DNA of 64,000 nt from Serratia oryzae (GTDB lineage Bacteria > Pseudomonadota > Gammaproteobacteria > Enterobacterales > Enterobacteriaceae). The position numbers were made by a program, and so were the translations under genes. Shown in pieces: positions 19,519 to 27,770 of the stretch; the stretch's first letter is position 1; the number at the start of each line of letters is the position of its first letter. The stretch lies in NCBI RefSeq assembly GCF_001976145.1, contig NZ_MOXD01000009.1, positions 165,599 to 229,598 of the forward strand. Reading direction: 5' to 3'. The notes beneath the pieces are model-generated. The model had not been told where the DNA came from. It made no database searches and saw nothing but the letters and a program-made list of their open reading frames with translations.

Positions 19519-19926
19519 ATGCAGGCAAGAGTTAAGTGGGTGGAAGGGCTGACATTCTTGGGTGAGTCTGCGTCTGGCCATCAGGTGTTGATGGATGGTA
19601 ACGCGGGCGATAAAGCGCCAAGCCCGATGGAAATGGTCCTGATGTCAGTGGGCGGTTGCAGTGCTATTGACGTCGTGTCTATTTTGCAGAAAGGCCGTAA
19701 CGATGTCCGTGACTGCGAGGTGAAACTGACCTCGGAGCGCCGTGAAGAAGCACCGCGTCTGTTTACCCATATCAACCTGCATTTTATCGTCACCGGTAAA
19801 GGGCTGACCGATAAGATTGTTGAGCGTGCGGTTAACCTGTCGGCCGAGAAGTATTGCTCGGTTTCGCTGATGCTGAGCAAAGCGGCCAGCGTTACCCACA
19901 GCTTTGAAATTCGTGACGTTGCCTGA
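19519..19926 (+). CDS. yhfA: OsmC-family protein YhfA
   Basis: A 135-residue OsmC/Ohr-fold protein, almost the same as E. coli YhfA (134). The two cysteines expected for this thiol-peroxidase fold are in VGGCSAIDVV and AEKYCSVSLML. Its own physiological substrate is not established. The ATG at 19519 (MQARVKWVEG) matches the family; a GTG three codons earlier is in frame but lies within the CCGGAG-containing leader. It is divergent from crp, as in E. coli. Confidence 0.95.
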   Translation: MQARVKWVEGLTFLGESASGHQVLMDGNAGDKAPSPMEMVLMSVGGCSAIDVVSILQKGRNDVRDCEVKLTSERREEAPRLFTHINLHFIVTGKGLTDKIVERAVNLSAEKYCSVSLMLSKAASVTHSFEIRDVA

Positions 19927-20106
19927 GGCTACCAAGGGTAGTGCTGGCAATGGCTGCGTAGTAAATCCAGAAATCGCCGCGCTGAACGTCAGGCTGATGG
20001 TTTCGCCTTGCCCACAGGAAAGAATATTGGCAATGAAAAATCGTTCATTAATGACTTTTTTGCCGAGTGTGAGGCAGTAGCATGCATCGAGGGGAATAAG
20101 GGGAAA

Positions 20107-20127
20107 GGCGCGGTGGCTGGCCGCGCC
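20107..20127 (-). terminator. Probable prkB terminator
   Basis: GGCGCGG (20107-20113) pairs with CCGCGCC (20121-20127) around a seven-base loop, 8 bp past the prkB stop. On the minus strand it is followed by TTTCCCCTT, a weak T tract. The rest of the 209-bp gap to yhfA shows no gene. Confidence 0.55.
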
Positions 20128-20135
20128 CGAGAGCG

Positions 20136-21005
20136 TTATTCGATTTTTTTACCTTCCAGTAGCCGTTGTACTAATGGTGCCATGATCAGCTCCATCGCCA
20201 GCCCCATTTTGCCGCCCGGCACTACCAGCGTATTGATGTGAGAGATAAACGACCCCTGTAGCATTGCCAACAGATAGGGGTAATCGATCTGATCCAGGCC
20301 GCGGAAGTGGATCACCACAAAGCTTTCGTCCAATGAGGGGATGGCCTTGGCGGCAAACGGATTGGAGGTATCGACCGTGGGGACGCGTTGGAAGTTGATA
20401 TGGGTGCGCGAGAACTGCGGCGTGATGTAGCTGATGTAATCTTCCATTGAACGTACCACGGAGTCCATCACCGCTTCACGCGAATGGCCGCGCTCGCCGG
20501 TATCGCGGATCAATTTCTGGATCCACTCCAAGTTGACGATTGGCACTACCCCCACCAGCAGATCAACATGCTTGGCGACGTCAACCTTATCGGCAACTAC
20601 GCCGCCGTGCAGTCCTTCGTAGAACAACACATCGGTGGGGGTTGGCAGCGGTTCCCACGGCGTGAAGGTGCCGGGGACCTGATCGTAAGGCACGGCCTCA
20701 TCGTAGGTGTGCAGGTATTTGCGCGAGCGACCGGTGCCGTTTTTGCCGTACTGGATAAAGCTTTGTTCCAGCAGGCTGAAGTTATTGGCTTCGGGGCCGA
20801 AATAGCTGATATGGCGGCCAAGATCGCGTGCCTTACGGATGGCCGCATCCATTTCTGGCCGGGTGTAGTGATGGAAACTGTCCCCTTCCAACTGGGCGGC
20901 ACGGATATTCAACTGCTGGAAAATCTTGCGAAACGCCAGGCTGGTGGTCGTGGTGCCGGCCCCGCTGGAGCCGGTCACCGCAATAATGGGATGTTTGGCA
21001 GACAT
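20136..21005 (-). CDS. prkB: Phosphoribulokinase-like protein PrkB
   Basis: A 289-residue P-loop kinase, the same length as E. coli PrkB. The Walker A motif is GSSGAGTTTTS near residue 12. Other blocks include EGDSFHHYTRPEMD, ISYFGPEANNF, FYEGLHGGVV, GVVPIVNLEWIQKL and FQRVPTVDTSNPFAAK. The family resembles the Calvin-cycle enzyme, but the organism shows no sign here of RuBisCO and the real role in enterobacteria is not settled. It lies in the conserved neighbourhood crp-yhfA-prkB-yheU-yheT. The final ATG of the frame at 21005 has the expected N-terminus MSAKHPIIAVTG. Confidence 0.95.
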   Translation of the reverse strand: MSAKHPIIAVTGSSGAGTTTTSLAFRKIFQQLNIRAAQLEGDSFHHYTRPEMDAAIRKARDLGRHISYFGPEANNFSLLEQSFIQYGKNGTGRSRKYLHTYDEAVPYDQVPGTFTPWEPLPTPTDVLFYEGLHGGVVADKVDVAKHVDLLVGVVPIVNLEWIQKLIRDTGERGHSREAVMDSVVRSMEDYISYITPQFSRTHINFQRVPTVDTSNPFAAKAIPSLDESFVVIHFRGLDQIDYPYLLAMLQGSFISHINTLVVPGGKMGLAMELIMAPLVQRLLEGKKIE

Positions 21006-21138
21006 AATGGGTTGTCACTCCGTATTAAGTACATATCCCCGCCATACTTCGCACAACTTGAATTATTTTGGGCATAGGCGTCGATCGGCAATCGTCCATT
21101 GTTACCTGATTTTTTTTACCAATCATAGGCTGGAGTGA

Positions 21139-21372
21139 CTAAATTTCTTCCTGCCCGGCGTGGATCTGCCCGCGTGGCATGATATTGACGGTTTCGTGCA
21201 GTTCCGACCACACCAGCACTACATCGCCGCTTTTCAACTGGCGGCGTACGTCATTCACCTTCTGTTCCAGCGAACGTTCGTGCTCACCGTAGTCAGTACC
21301 CTCACGCAGCACGAAGGATTCGATCAGGCTGTTGAGGGTTTCTTGTTCAAGCTCTTGCCAAGGGATAATCAC
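21139..21372 (-). CDS. yheU: Small conserved protein YheU
   Basis: A 77-residue protein of the YheU family (72 in E. coli), of unknown function. Strongly conserved stretches are [23 protein letters not shown] and [17 protein letters not shown] choose the GTG at 21372-21370 because the family protein begins at this IIPWQ. It overlaps the yheT stop by four bases (GTGA), which suggests translational coupling. The frame is open upstream to 21426, but that would duplicate yheT coding sequence. The C-terminus [10 protein letters not shown] is slightly longer than in E. coli. Confidence 0.88.
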   Translation of the reverse strand: MIIPWQELEQETLNSLIESFVLREGTDYGEHERSLEQKVNDVRRQLKSGDVVLVWSELHETVNIMPRGQIHAGQEEI

Positions 21373-22349
21373 GTTGTTGATTCCAGAAAAGGGGAAAGCC
21401 AGGATGGAATACGGTATTCCAGCCACATTTGTGGTTTTTTCAAGGTACCGCCGACAAAGCCAACGTGGCCGCCACGCTCGGTGAGCTGATATTCGATATT
21501 GGCTGGCAGGCGGGTGAGATCGGGGATCACCTCGTCGGTCATAAACGGGTCGTCTTTGGCATGAATGATCAGCAGCGGTGTGGTGATCTGTGGCAACAGG
21601 GGCAGGGCGCTGCAGCGGCGGTAATAATCCAGCGCGCCGTTAAAACCGTGCAAGCGTGAGGTGATCACCTCGTCAAACTCACGGATCCGGCGCAACTGGT
21701 TCAACTGCGGCAGACTCAGCGGCAGGGTATCAGGGTAATGTAGCAACTTGCGCGTGGCATTCTGCTTCAACTGGCCCAGCAGATAGTGCTGATAAACACG
21801 CGAAAAACCTTGTTCCATGCGAACCGAGCAGGGCTCCAGCATCAGCGGTGCCGACACCACTACCGCGGCCTGCAGCAGGCTGTCGTTGCCTTGCTGCGCC
21901 AGGTAGTACGCCAGCATATTACCGCCGAGAGAGATCCCCACCGCCGCCGTGGGTACCTCACCAAAACTGTCGCGCAGCCAGCGCAAAAAGAAACGCGCAT
22001 CCTCGGTTTCACCGGAATGATAGATACGCTGCTTGCGGTTGGGCACACCGCTGCAACCACGGAAATGCATCACCACCCCGAGCCAGCCTTGTTCGCGCCA
22101 GGCGTTGAGCAGGCCGTGCGCGTAAGGGCTGTAGAAATTGCCCTCTAAGCCGTGGAACAGGACCACGCGCGGCTTGTGGCGGGCTAACTGGGGATCTTCG
22201 CTCCAGGCAAGATCGACAAAATCACCGTCGGGCAATTCCAGCCGTTGCCAATGCGGTTTCAGCAGCACATGACGGCGTACCAAGCGTGGCAGCAGGGTTT
22301 GCAGATGCGGATTACTGGCCCCGGTCAAAGGGCGAAAGGATTCATGCAT
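21369..22349 (-). CDS. yheT: Alpha/beta hydrolase YheT
   Basis: A 326-residue hydrolase of the YheT/ABHD1-3 family (340 in E. coli). The triad is visible: the nucleophile Ser in GISLGGN near residue 145, Asp in HAKDDPF near residue 275, and His in [10 protein letters not shown] near residue 303. [10 protein letters not shown] supplies the oxyanion region and VMHFRGCSG is a family block. The natural ester substrate is unknown. It is probably in one transcript with yheU and is divergent from the lysE-type gene. Confidence 0.93.
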   Translation of the reverse strand: MHESFRPLTGASNPHLQTLLPRLVRRHVLLKPHWQRLELPDGDFVDLAWSEDPQLARHKPRVVLFHGLEGNFYSPYAHGLLNAWREQGWLGVVMHFRGCSGVPNRKQRIYHSGETEDARFFLRWLRDSFGEVPTAAVGISLGGNMLAYYLAQQGNDSLLQAAVVVSAPLMLEPCSVRMEQGFSRVYQHYLLGQLKQNATRKLLHYPDTLPLSLPQLNQLRRIREFDEVITSRLHGFNGALDYYRRCSALPLLPQITTPLLIIHAKDDPFMTDEVIPDLTRLPANIEYQLTERGGHVGFVGGTLKKPQMWLEYRIPSWLSPFLESTT

Positions 22350-22466
22350 AGTTGAATAAAATTCTTGTTGGCGGCTATTGTGTGATCAATACCGCACTGT
22401 TAGCTTCAATGTCATGTATTAACAATAATACTGCAAAAAATCATTTGGGTGAGGAGCACCCGCTTC

Positions 22467-23069
22467 ATGGAACTGAGTTTATTTCTTTCGATGTTAGGCT
22501 TCCTGTGGGTTGCCGCGATTACGCCTGGCCCAAACAATATGCTGCTCACCACCTCTGGGGCCAACTTCGGTTTTATGCGTTCGCTGTGGCTGATGATCGG
22601 CATCATGCTCGGTATGCAGAGTATCATGCTGCTGGTGGCGTTTGGCGTGGGTGGTCTGATCCTGATTTATCCCTCACTGCACCTGATTCTGAAGATCCTC
22701 GGTAGCCTGTATCTGTTGTGGCTGGCGTGGAAAGTCGCGACCGCCGCTTATGAGAAACTGGAAACCGATGTGGCACCGCCCAAGCCGATTCGCCTGTATC
22801 AGGGGTGGCTGTTACAGTTCCTTAACCCGAAAGCCTGGCTGATGGGCCTGGGGGCGGTGGCGAGTTTTAGCCTGGAAGGGGAAAGGTACAATAATTCTAT
22901 TCTGGCGATCGCTTTTGGCCTGTTGCTGGTGAATATCGTTGCCGGGGTGATTTGGCTAGGCTTCGGCACGGTGATCGGCCGCCTGCTGCGCAGCAAGAAA
23001 GCCTGGGTGATTTTCAACGTTTCCATGGGGCTGTTAACGGCGGCCTGTGTGTTACTTATCTGGCATTAA
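22467..23069 (+). CDS. LysE/RhtB-family amino-acid exporter
   Basis: A 200-residue membrane protein with about six hydrophobic segments. The family signature AAITPGPNNMLLTTSGANFG lies near the N-terminus, and LQFLNPKAWL falls in the middle, as in YfiK/EamB and RhtB relatives. It is expected to export an amino acid or derivative; the substrate cannot be read. The ATG at 22467 has GAGGAG (about 22451-22456) upstream. The next gene (PhzF-like) begins 10 bp after its stop, so the two form an operon. This pair is not at this place in E. coli. Confidence 0.9.
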   Translation: MELSLFLSMLGFLWVAAITPGPNNMLLTTSGANFGFMRSLWLMIGIMLGMQSIMLLVAFGVGGLILIYPSLHLILKILGSLYLLWLAWKVATAAYEKLETDVAPPKPIRLYQGWLLQFLNPKAWLMGLGAVASFSLEGERYNNSILAIAFGLLLVNIVAGVIWLGFGTVIGRLLRSKKAWVIFNVSMGLLTAACVLLIWH

Positions 23070-23079
23070 GGAAAAGCGG

Positions 23080-23862
23080 ATGAGCGAAAATTATTTCCAT
23101 GTTGATGCGTTTATCGGGGCAGGCCTGCGCGGCAATCCTGCAGGGGTCTGTTTGCTGAAACACCCGCTGGAAAGCGCGCAGATGCAGGCCATTGCCAATG
23201 AGTTGTTCCTGCCGGAAACCAGTTTTGTCTGGGAAGATGGCGATATGTATGGGATTCGCTGGTTCACCCCCACGCGGGAGGTAGATCTGTGTGGGCATGC
23301 CACGCTGGCCACGGCGCACGTGCTGTTAAACGTGGTGAATCCGGCCTTGCGTGATGTTCGCTTTCGCTCTGCCAGCGGTGAACTGCATGTCACAAGGGAT
23401 GCTGAGGATCGTGAACGCCTGATTCTGGATTTCCCGTCCCGTCCGCCGCAGAAAGTGGCTGAACCTGTGGCACTGGCGGCCTTGCTGGGCGCTCAAGCGC
23501 AGGAGGTGTGGCAGGCTAGGGCAATGATGGTGGTATTGGAGAGTGAGGCGCAGGTACGGGCGCTGCAGCCAGACATTCCGGCACTGATCGATCATCTGGG
23601 CTGCGGCGTGATGGTTACTGCACCGGGCGATGGGGTGGATTTTGTCTCACGTTATTTCTCGCTGGATCGCAGCGAAGATCCGGTGACCGGCTCTGCCCAT
23701 TGTACGCTGATGCCTTACTGGACGGCACGCCTTGGCCGCCATGTGTTGCACGCCAAGCAGATCTCATCGCGCGGTGGTGAGCTGTTCTGCGAACTGAAAG
23801 GGGAGCGCACGCTGCTGGGGGGCTATGCGCGTATTTTCCTGCGGGGTGAAATCAAGCTGTAG
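23080..23862 (+). CDS. PhzF-family isomerase-like protein
   Basis: A 260-residue protein of the PhzF/YddE fold (diaminopimelate-epimerase-like). PhzF itself isomerises dihydro-3-hydroxyanthranilate in phenazine synthesis, but most family members have unknown substrates. Visible motifs are FHVDAFIGAGLRGNPAGVCLL at the N-terminus, the conserved acidic residue in PETSFVWED, VDLCGHATLATAHVL, and DPVTGSAHCTLMPYW in the second half. The ATG at 23080 has AAGGAAAAG upstream. It lies 10 bp after the LysE-type exporter, so an isomerase/exporter pair acting on one small molecule is an attractive but unproven idea. Confidence 0.88.
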   Translation: MSENYFHVDAFIGAGLRGNPAGVCLLKHPLESAQMQAIANELFLPETSFVWEDGDMYGIRWFTPTREVDLCGHATLATAHVLLNVVNPALRDVRFRSASGELHVTRDAEDRERLILDFPSRPPQKVAEPVALAALLGAQAQEVWQARAMMVVLESEAQVRALQPDIPALIDHLGCGVMVTAPGDGVDFVSRYFSLDRSEDPVTGSAHCTLMPYWTARLGRHVLHAKQISSRGGELFCELKGERTLLGGYARIFLRGEIKL

Positions 23863-23881
23863 CCTGAAGATATATTCACAT

Positions 23882-23909
23882 AAGGAATAAAGAATATTTT
23901 TTATTCCTT
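23882..23909 (+). terminator. AT-rich hairpin after the PhzF-like gene
   Basis: AAGGAATAAA (23882-23891) and TTTATTCCTT (23900-23909) form a perfect 10-bp stem 20 bp beyond the stop. T-rich bases lie in the loop and just after, so it may end the lysE-phzF transcript. Confidence 0.5.
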
Positions 23910-23911
23910 TA

Positions 23912-24070
23912 TTGCTGAGTTTCGCTCAGATAAAACTGTCAGCCACTGAATGGCAGTTTATCAACAGAGCGGAACTATGGCGGGCAAACTCTTTTCATTG
24001 CGCAGCGCGGCGCTGGCAGGAGAATGATATTGCGATTTGGGATAACCGCGTGACGCACGGGCTTGAGGGC
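23912..24070 (+). pseudogene. Remnant of a TauD/TfdA-type dioxygenase C-terminus
   Basis: The frame starting at 23912 contains RRWQENDIAIWDNRVTHG (about 24008-24061). This matches the C-terminal signature of alpha-ketoglutarate-dependent taurine-type dioxygenases (W.PGDIAIWDNR.TQH, with the distal iron-binding His). No upstream catalytic HxD part is present and the sequence after the motif diverges, so this is a decayed fragment of perhaps 50 codons. It is not counted as a functional gene. Confidence 0.6.
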
Positions 24071-24086
24071 AATCTACCTATTTTTT

Positions 24087-24121
24087 GTGGTACAGGCGTA
24101 CTTTGCGTACGCCTGTACCAC
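24087..24121. repeat. Perfect 15-bp inverted repeat (hairpin)
   Basis: GTGGTACAGGCGTAC (24087-24101) is exactly complementary to 24107-24121 across a five-base loop TTTGC. It lies between the dioxygenase remnant and the converging ankyrin gene (stop at 24146). Neither side has a T tract in the right place (six T lie 5' on the plus strand), so it is not a textbook terminator. It could be a converging-gene terminator or a mobile-element scar. Confidence 0.75.
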
Positions 24122-24145
24122 TCTGTGGGTTAATCAATGAACAGA

Positions 24146-24874
24146 TTAATCGCAGCTTGATTTACCCGTTTTATGATTGATCGCCCCTTTTTCGATCAGC
24201 AGATTTGCCACATCGGTAAAGCCGTGTTCGCAGGCACCGCTGAGAGGGCTGGCGTTAATTTTAGGATTCTCGTTTATCGCGACGACGTTTAAATCTGGGT
24301 TAAATTGCAGAATGTATTTGACGGTGTCGAGTCTGCCATCCACCGCGGCGACCATAAACAGTGTTTCACCATCTTTTTCTTTGGCATTCCAGTCTACTTC
24401 GTTCTTTAAACGCTCATGCAGATATTTAACAACTTCGACGTTTTTACCCATCACGGCGGATTTCACCGTATTATAAACATCGGCTCTATCGGTGGCGCGA
24501 ATATCGGCCCCTTGCTCTGTCAGATATTGGACGATATCCAAATAACCAATGAATGCGGCCCAGCCTAACGCGGTTTGCCCTAAAGAGGCTTCATCTTTTG
24601 CTTCAAGATTTTGCCCCGCTTCGACCATTTTTTTAACGGTGGCTAAATTGCCTTGTTTAACTGCGTCGAACCAGGCGGCATCTGGGCCAACTGAAGGGGT
24701 CTCATAGAAAATACGATGCGATAGCAACTTAGGGTTGGCAATTTGCTGCATCTCTTCATAGCTGAATCTGAATTTTGATAAATCTACGTTGCCCTTTTTT
24801 TCTTGTGCGTACAAATTAAAAGAACTAGAAGCAACAAGGCTGGCTAGAAATACTATTTTTGCTAATTTCATCAT
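24146..24874 (-). CDS. Secreted ankyrin-repeat protein
   Basis: A 242-residue protein with an N-terminal signal peptide (KLAKIVFLASLVASSSFNLYAQ), so probably periplasmic. Residues about 65-235 hold four to five ankyrin repeats: WFDAVKQGNLATVKKMVEAG, TALGWAAFIGYLDIVQYLTEQGAD, TLFMVAAVDGRLDTVKYIL, SPLSGACEHGFTDVANLLIEKGA. The function is not recognisable. Exported ankyrin proteins in enterobacteria include immunity factors for type VI effectors and catalase-associated proteins, but no partner gene is adjacent. The region is clearly AT-richer than its neighbours and lies in an accessory patch beside a decayed gene, suggesting horizontal gain. ATG codons at 24874 and 24871 are both possible. Confidence 0.85.
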   Translation of the reverse strand: MMKLAKIVFLASLVASSSFNLYAQEKKGNVDLSKFRFSYEEMQQIANPKLLSHRIFYETPSVGPDAAWFDAVKQGNLATVKKMVEAGQNLEAKDEASLGQTALGWAAFIGYLDIVQYLTEQGADIRATDRADVYNTVKSAVMGKNVEVVKYLHERLKNEVDWNAKEKDGETLFMVAAVDGRLDTVKYILQFNPDLNVVAINENPKINASPLSGACEHGFTDVANLLIEKGAINHKTGKSSCD

Positions 24875-25067
24875 CTTATTCCGCAGAGGTCAGTTTAAAA
24901 GGTGTTTTTAGATGATTTCTGCTGATAACACCAGTAGTTATATTGAGCATGATATTCAAAAAAATTGAATTTTAAATAAACCCAAATAATGCGGGTTACT
25001 TGTAGGCGGCAAGCGCTGCTTCGCCGTGGTGAAAAGGGGGCTTACTGGTGCTGCCGGTTTACATCCT

Positions 25068-25096
25068 GAGTTCGCCTGGTACCGCAAGGCGAACTC
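25068..25096. repeat. 10-bp inverted repeat downstream of yheS
   Basis: GAGTTCGCCT (25068-25077) pairs with AGGCGAACTC (25087-25096), 24 bp past the yheS stop on the minus strand. No T tract follows. The preceding bases (TTACTTGTAGGCGGCAAG near 25000) look like pieces of a dispersed intergenic repeat. The rest of 24875-25119 holds no gene that I can see. Confidence 0.55.
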
Positions 25097-25119
25097 CAGT
25101 ATCCAGACGTAACGGGGTA

Positions 25120-27039
25120 TTAACCTTCTGATTCAAATGCCTGAGTCAGCGTCTCCAACTGTTCTTGCGCCTCCAGCCAGGCCATTTCTGTTTCTTCCAG
25201 GGCGGATTTGGTCTGGCTCTGTTTTTGCAGGCACTCGGTCAGATCGGCCTTGCGGCTGACGTCATACAGCGCTGAGTCGGCCAGTTGCTCTTCTAATGCT
25301 GCCAACGCTGCCCCCAATTTCTCCATCTGCTGTTCCAGCTTGGCGATCTGTTTGCGTAGCGGCTGAGTTTGCGTACGGAATTCGGCCTCACGGCGCTTTT
25401 GATCTTTACGCGCCTGTGCGCTGTTGCCGCTATCCTGCTTCGGTGCCGCGTCCTGCTGCGCCTGCTGCTTTTGCAGATCGCTCAGCCACTGCTGGTAATC
25501 GTCCAGATCTCCTTCGAAGGGTTCCACCTGGCCGTCGTGTACCAGATACAGATCGTCGGTGGTGGAGCGCAGCAGGTGACGGTCGTGCGAAACCACCACC
25601 AGCGCGCCTTCGAAATCGATCAGTGCTTCGGTCAGCGCCTGGCGCATATCCAGATCCAGGTGGTTGGTCGGTTCATCAAGCAGCAGCAGGTTAGGGCGTT
25701 GCCAGACGATCAGCGCCAAGACCAGCCGCGCCTTTTCGCCGCCGGAGAAACGCTCGGTCGCCTCAGTGACTTTGTCGCCCTGGAAACCGAAACCGCCGAG
25801 GTAATCGCGTAACTGCTGTTCCAGCACCCGTGGCGCAATGCGGCTCAGGTGTTGCAGCGGCGATTCATCGGCGCGCAGGAACTCCAACTGATGCTGGGCA
25901 AAATAGCCGAGCTTGATGCCTTTCGCTAACCCAACCTCACCGCTCAGGGGTTCCAGCGTGCCTGCCAACAGCTTGATCAGCGTCGATTTACCGGCGCCGT
26001 TGCGCCCCAGCAGACCGATGCGGGAACCGGGCACCAGATTGAGCTTGATCGATTGCAGGATCACTTTCTCGCCATAACCCGCGCTGACTTTTTCCATGCG
26101 CAGCAGCGGATTCGGCAGGCTTTCCGGCTGGCGGAAACTGAAGCTGAATGGGTTATCGACGTGCGCAGGGGCGATCAGCTCCATACGTTCCAGCATCTTG
26201 ATGCGGCTCTGCGCCTGCTTGGCTTTGGTGGCCTGGGCGCGGAAGCGATCGATATAGCTTTGCAGATGCGCTACTTTTTCCTGCTGGCTTTGGTACAGCG
26301 ACTGCTGTTGTGCCAGCTTGGTGACGCGCTGGCGCTCGAACGAGGAGTAGTTACCGGTGTATTCGTTGATGGTCTGGTTTTCGATATGCAGGATTTTATC
26401 AACGATCGGGTCGAGGAAGTCGCGGTCATGCGAAATCAGCACCAGAGTGCCTGCATAGCCTTTCAGCCAGCGTTCCAGCCAGATTACCGCATCCAAATCC
26501 AGGTGGTTGGTTGGTTCGTCGAGCAGCAGCAGGTCGGAACGGCAAACCAGGGCCTGTGCCAGGTTCAGGCGCATGCGCCAACCGCCCGAGAAGGCACGTA
26601 CCGGGCTTTGCAACTGTTCGTTAGAGAAACCTAAGCCGTGCAACAGGCTGGCAGCGCGCGCGCGGATGGTCCAGGCGTCGATAGCATCGAGCTTGCCGTG
26701 CAGCGTGGCGATGGCATGGCCATCATTTTTATCGTTGGCCAACTGTAAATCGGCTTCGAGCTGGCGGAATTCGCGATCACCATCAATCACATACTCGATG
26801 GCAGGAACATCCAGCGCAGGTGTTTCCTGATTCACCCAGGCCAGTGCCCAGTTGCCAGGGAAGGTATAGCTGCCACCGTCTGCGGCGATTTCGCCCTTCA
26901 GCAGGGCCAGCAGCGTGGATTTACCACAGCCATTTTTGCCCACCAAGCCGACTTTCTGACCGGGATTAACCGTCGCCGTGGCGTTGTCCAACAGGACGCG
27001 CGTGCCGCGTCGGATTTGTAGCGAGGAGAAAACAATCAT
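25120..27039 (-). CDS. yheS: ABC-F family ATPase YheS
   Basis: A 639-residue soluble protein with two ABC domains (E. coli YheS has 637). Walker A motifs are GLVGKNGCGKST near residue 33 and GLLGRNGAGKST near residue 344. Signature motifs are FSGGWRMRL and FSGGEKARL, each followed by LLLLDEPTNHLDL. The linker between the domains (about 250-300) is basic and helical. ABC-F proteins act on ribosomes at the E site; YheS is a translation factor in this group rather than a transporter. The C-terminal region (530-639) is charged and probably coiled-coil. It is divergent from kefG. Confidence 0.95.
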   Translation of the reverse strand: MIVFSSLQIRRGTRVLLDNATATVNPGQKVGLVGKNGCGKSTLLALLKGEIAADGGSYTFPGNWALAWVNQETPALDVPAIEYVIDGDREFRQLEADLQLANDKNDGHAIATLHGKLDAIDAWTIRARAASLLHGLGFSNEQLQSPVRAFSGGWRMRLNLAQALVCRSDLLLLDEPTNHLDLDAVIWLERWLKGYAGTLVLISHDRDFLDPIVDKILHIENQTINEYTGNYSSFERQRVTKLAQQQSLYQSQQEKVAHLQSYIDRFRAQATKAKQAQSRIKMLERMELIAPAHVDNPFSFSFRQPESLPNPLLRMEKVSAGYGEKVILQSIKLNLVPGSRIGLLGRNGAGKSTLIKLLAGTLEPLSGEVGLAKGIKLGYFAQHQLEFLRADESPLQHLSRIAPRVLEQQLRDYLGGFGFQGDKVTEATERFSGGEKARLVLALIVWQRPNLLLLDEPTNHLDLDMRQALTEALIDFEGALVVVSHDRHLLRSTTDDLYLVHDGQVEPFEGDLDDYQQWLSDLQKQQAQQDAAPKQDSGNSAQARKDQKRREAEFRTQTQPLRKQIAKLEQQMEKLGAALAALEEQLADSALYDVSRKADLTECLQKQSQTKSALEETEMAWLEAQEQLETLTQAFESEG

Positions 27040-27212
27040 AAAGCGCCGTATGTTCAGAGTATGTTAAATTGGGATGAGTTTACGTTAACAGGGCGCAGAT
27101 ACCCTATGGATTTCAAGCTGGCGCTTGAAAGACGACGGGTAGGCTGCCCTATTATTGATCTTTGCGTGCATGGTAACGGAAATCCGCTACCCTGACGACG
27201 CTTTGGAGGGGA

Positions 27213-27770
27213 ATGATGTCGCAGCCGCCGAAGGTTTTGCTGCTGTATGCCCATCCGGAATCCCAGGACTCGGTCGCAAACCGGGTTTTGTTACAACCGG
27301 CGCAGCAGTTGGAACATGTCACCGTGCACGATCTCTACGCGCACTATCCCGATTTTTTTATTGATATCCACCATGAACAACAGCTGCTGCGTGACCATCA
27401 GATTATTGTTTTTCAACATCCTTTATACACCTATAGCTGCCCGGCCTTGCTGAAAGAGTGGCTGGATCGCGTGCTGTCGCGCGGTTTTGCCAGCGGTGTG
27501 GGCGGCAACGCGTTGGCAGGAAAATACTGGCGTTCGGTGATCACCACCGGTGAACCGGAAGGGGCCTATCGCACCGGCGGGTATAATCGTTATCCGATCG
27601 AAGATATCCTGCGCCCGTTTGAGCTGACTGCTGCCATGTGCCATATGCACTGGCTGACACCGATGGTGGTCTATTGGGCTCGTCGGCAAAAACCGGAAGT
27701 ATTGAAACACCATGCCAGCGCTTATGCTGATTGGCTGAGTAACCCGTTACCGCATACAGGGAGAGTGTGA
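27213..27770 (+). CDS. kefG: Ancillary quinone oxidoreductase KefG of the KefB system
   Basis: A flavodoxin-fold protein of 185 residues (183 in E. coli), required for full KefB activity at the inner face of the membrane. Landmarks are [53 protein letters not shown] and [15 protein letters not shown]. Two ATG codons start at 27213 and 27216; GGAGGGG at 27205-27211 favours the second by spacing, giving 184 residues. The stop overlaps the kefB ATG (TGATG), which indicates coupled translation. Confidence 0.94.
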   Translation: MMSQPPKVLLLYAHPESQDSVANRVLLQPAQQLEHVTVHDLYAHYPDFFIDIHHEQQLLRDHQIIVFQHPLYTYSCPALLKEWLDRVLSRGFASGVGGNALAGKYWRSVITTGEPEGAYRTGGYNRYPIEDILRPFELTAAMCHMHWLTPMVVYWARRQKPEVLKHHASAYADWLSNPLPHTGRV

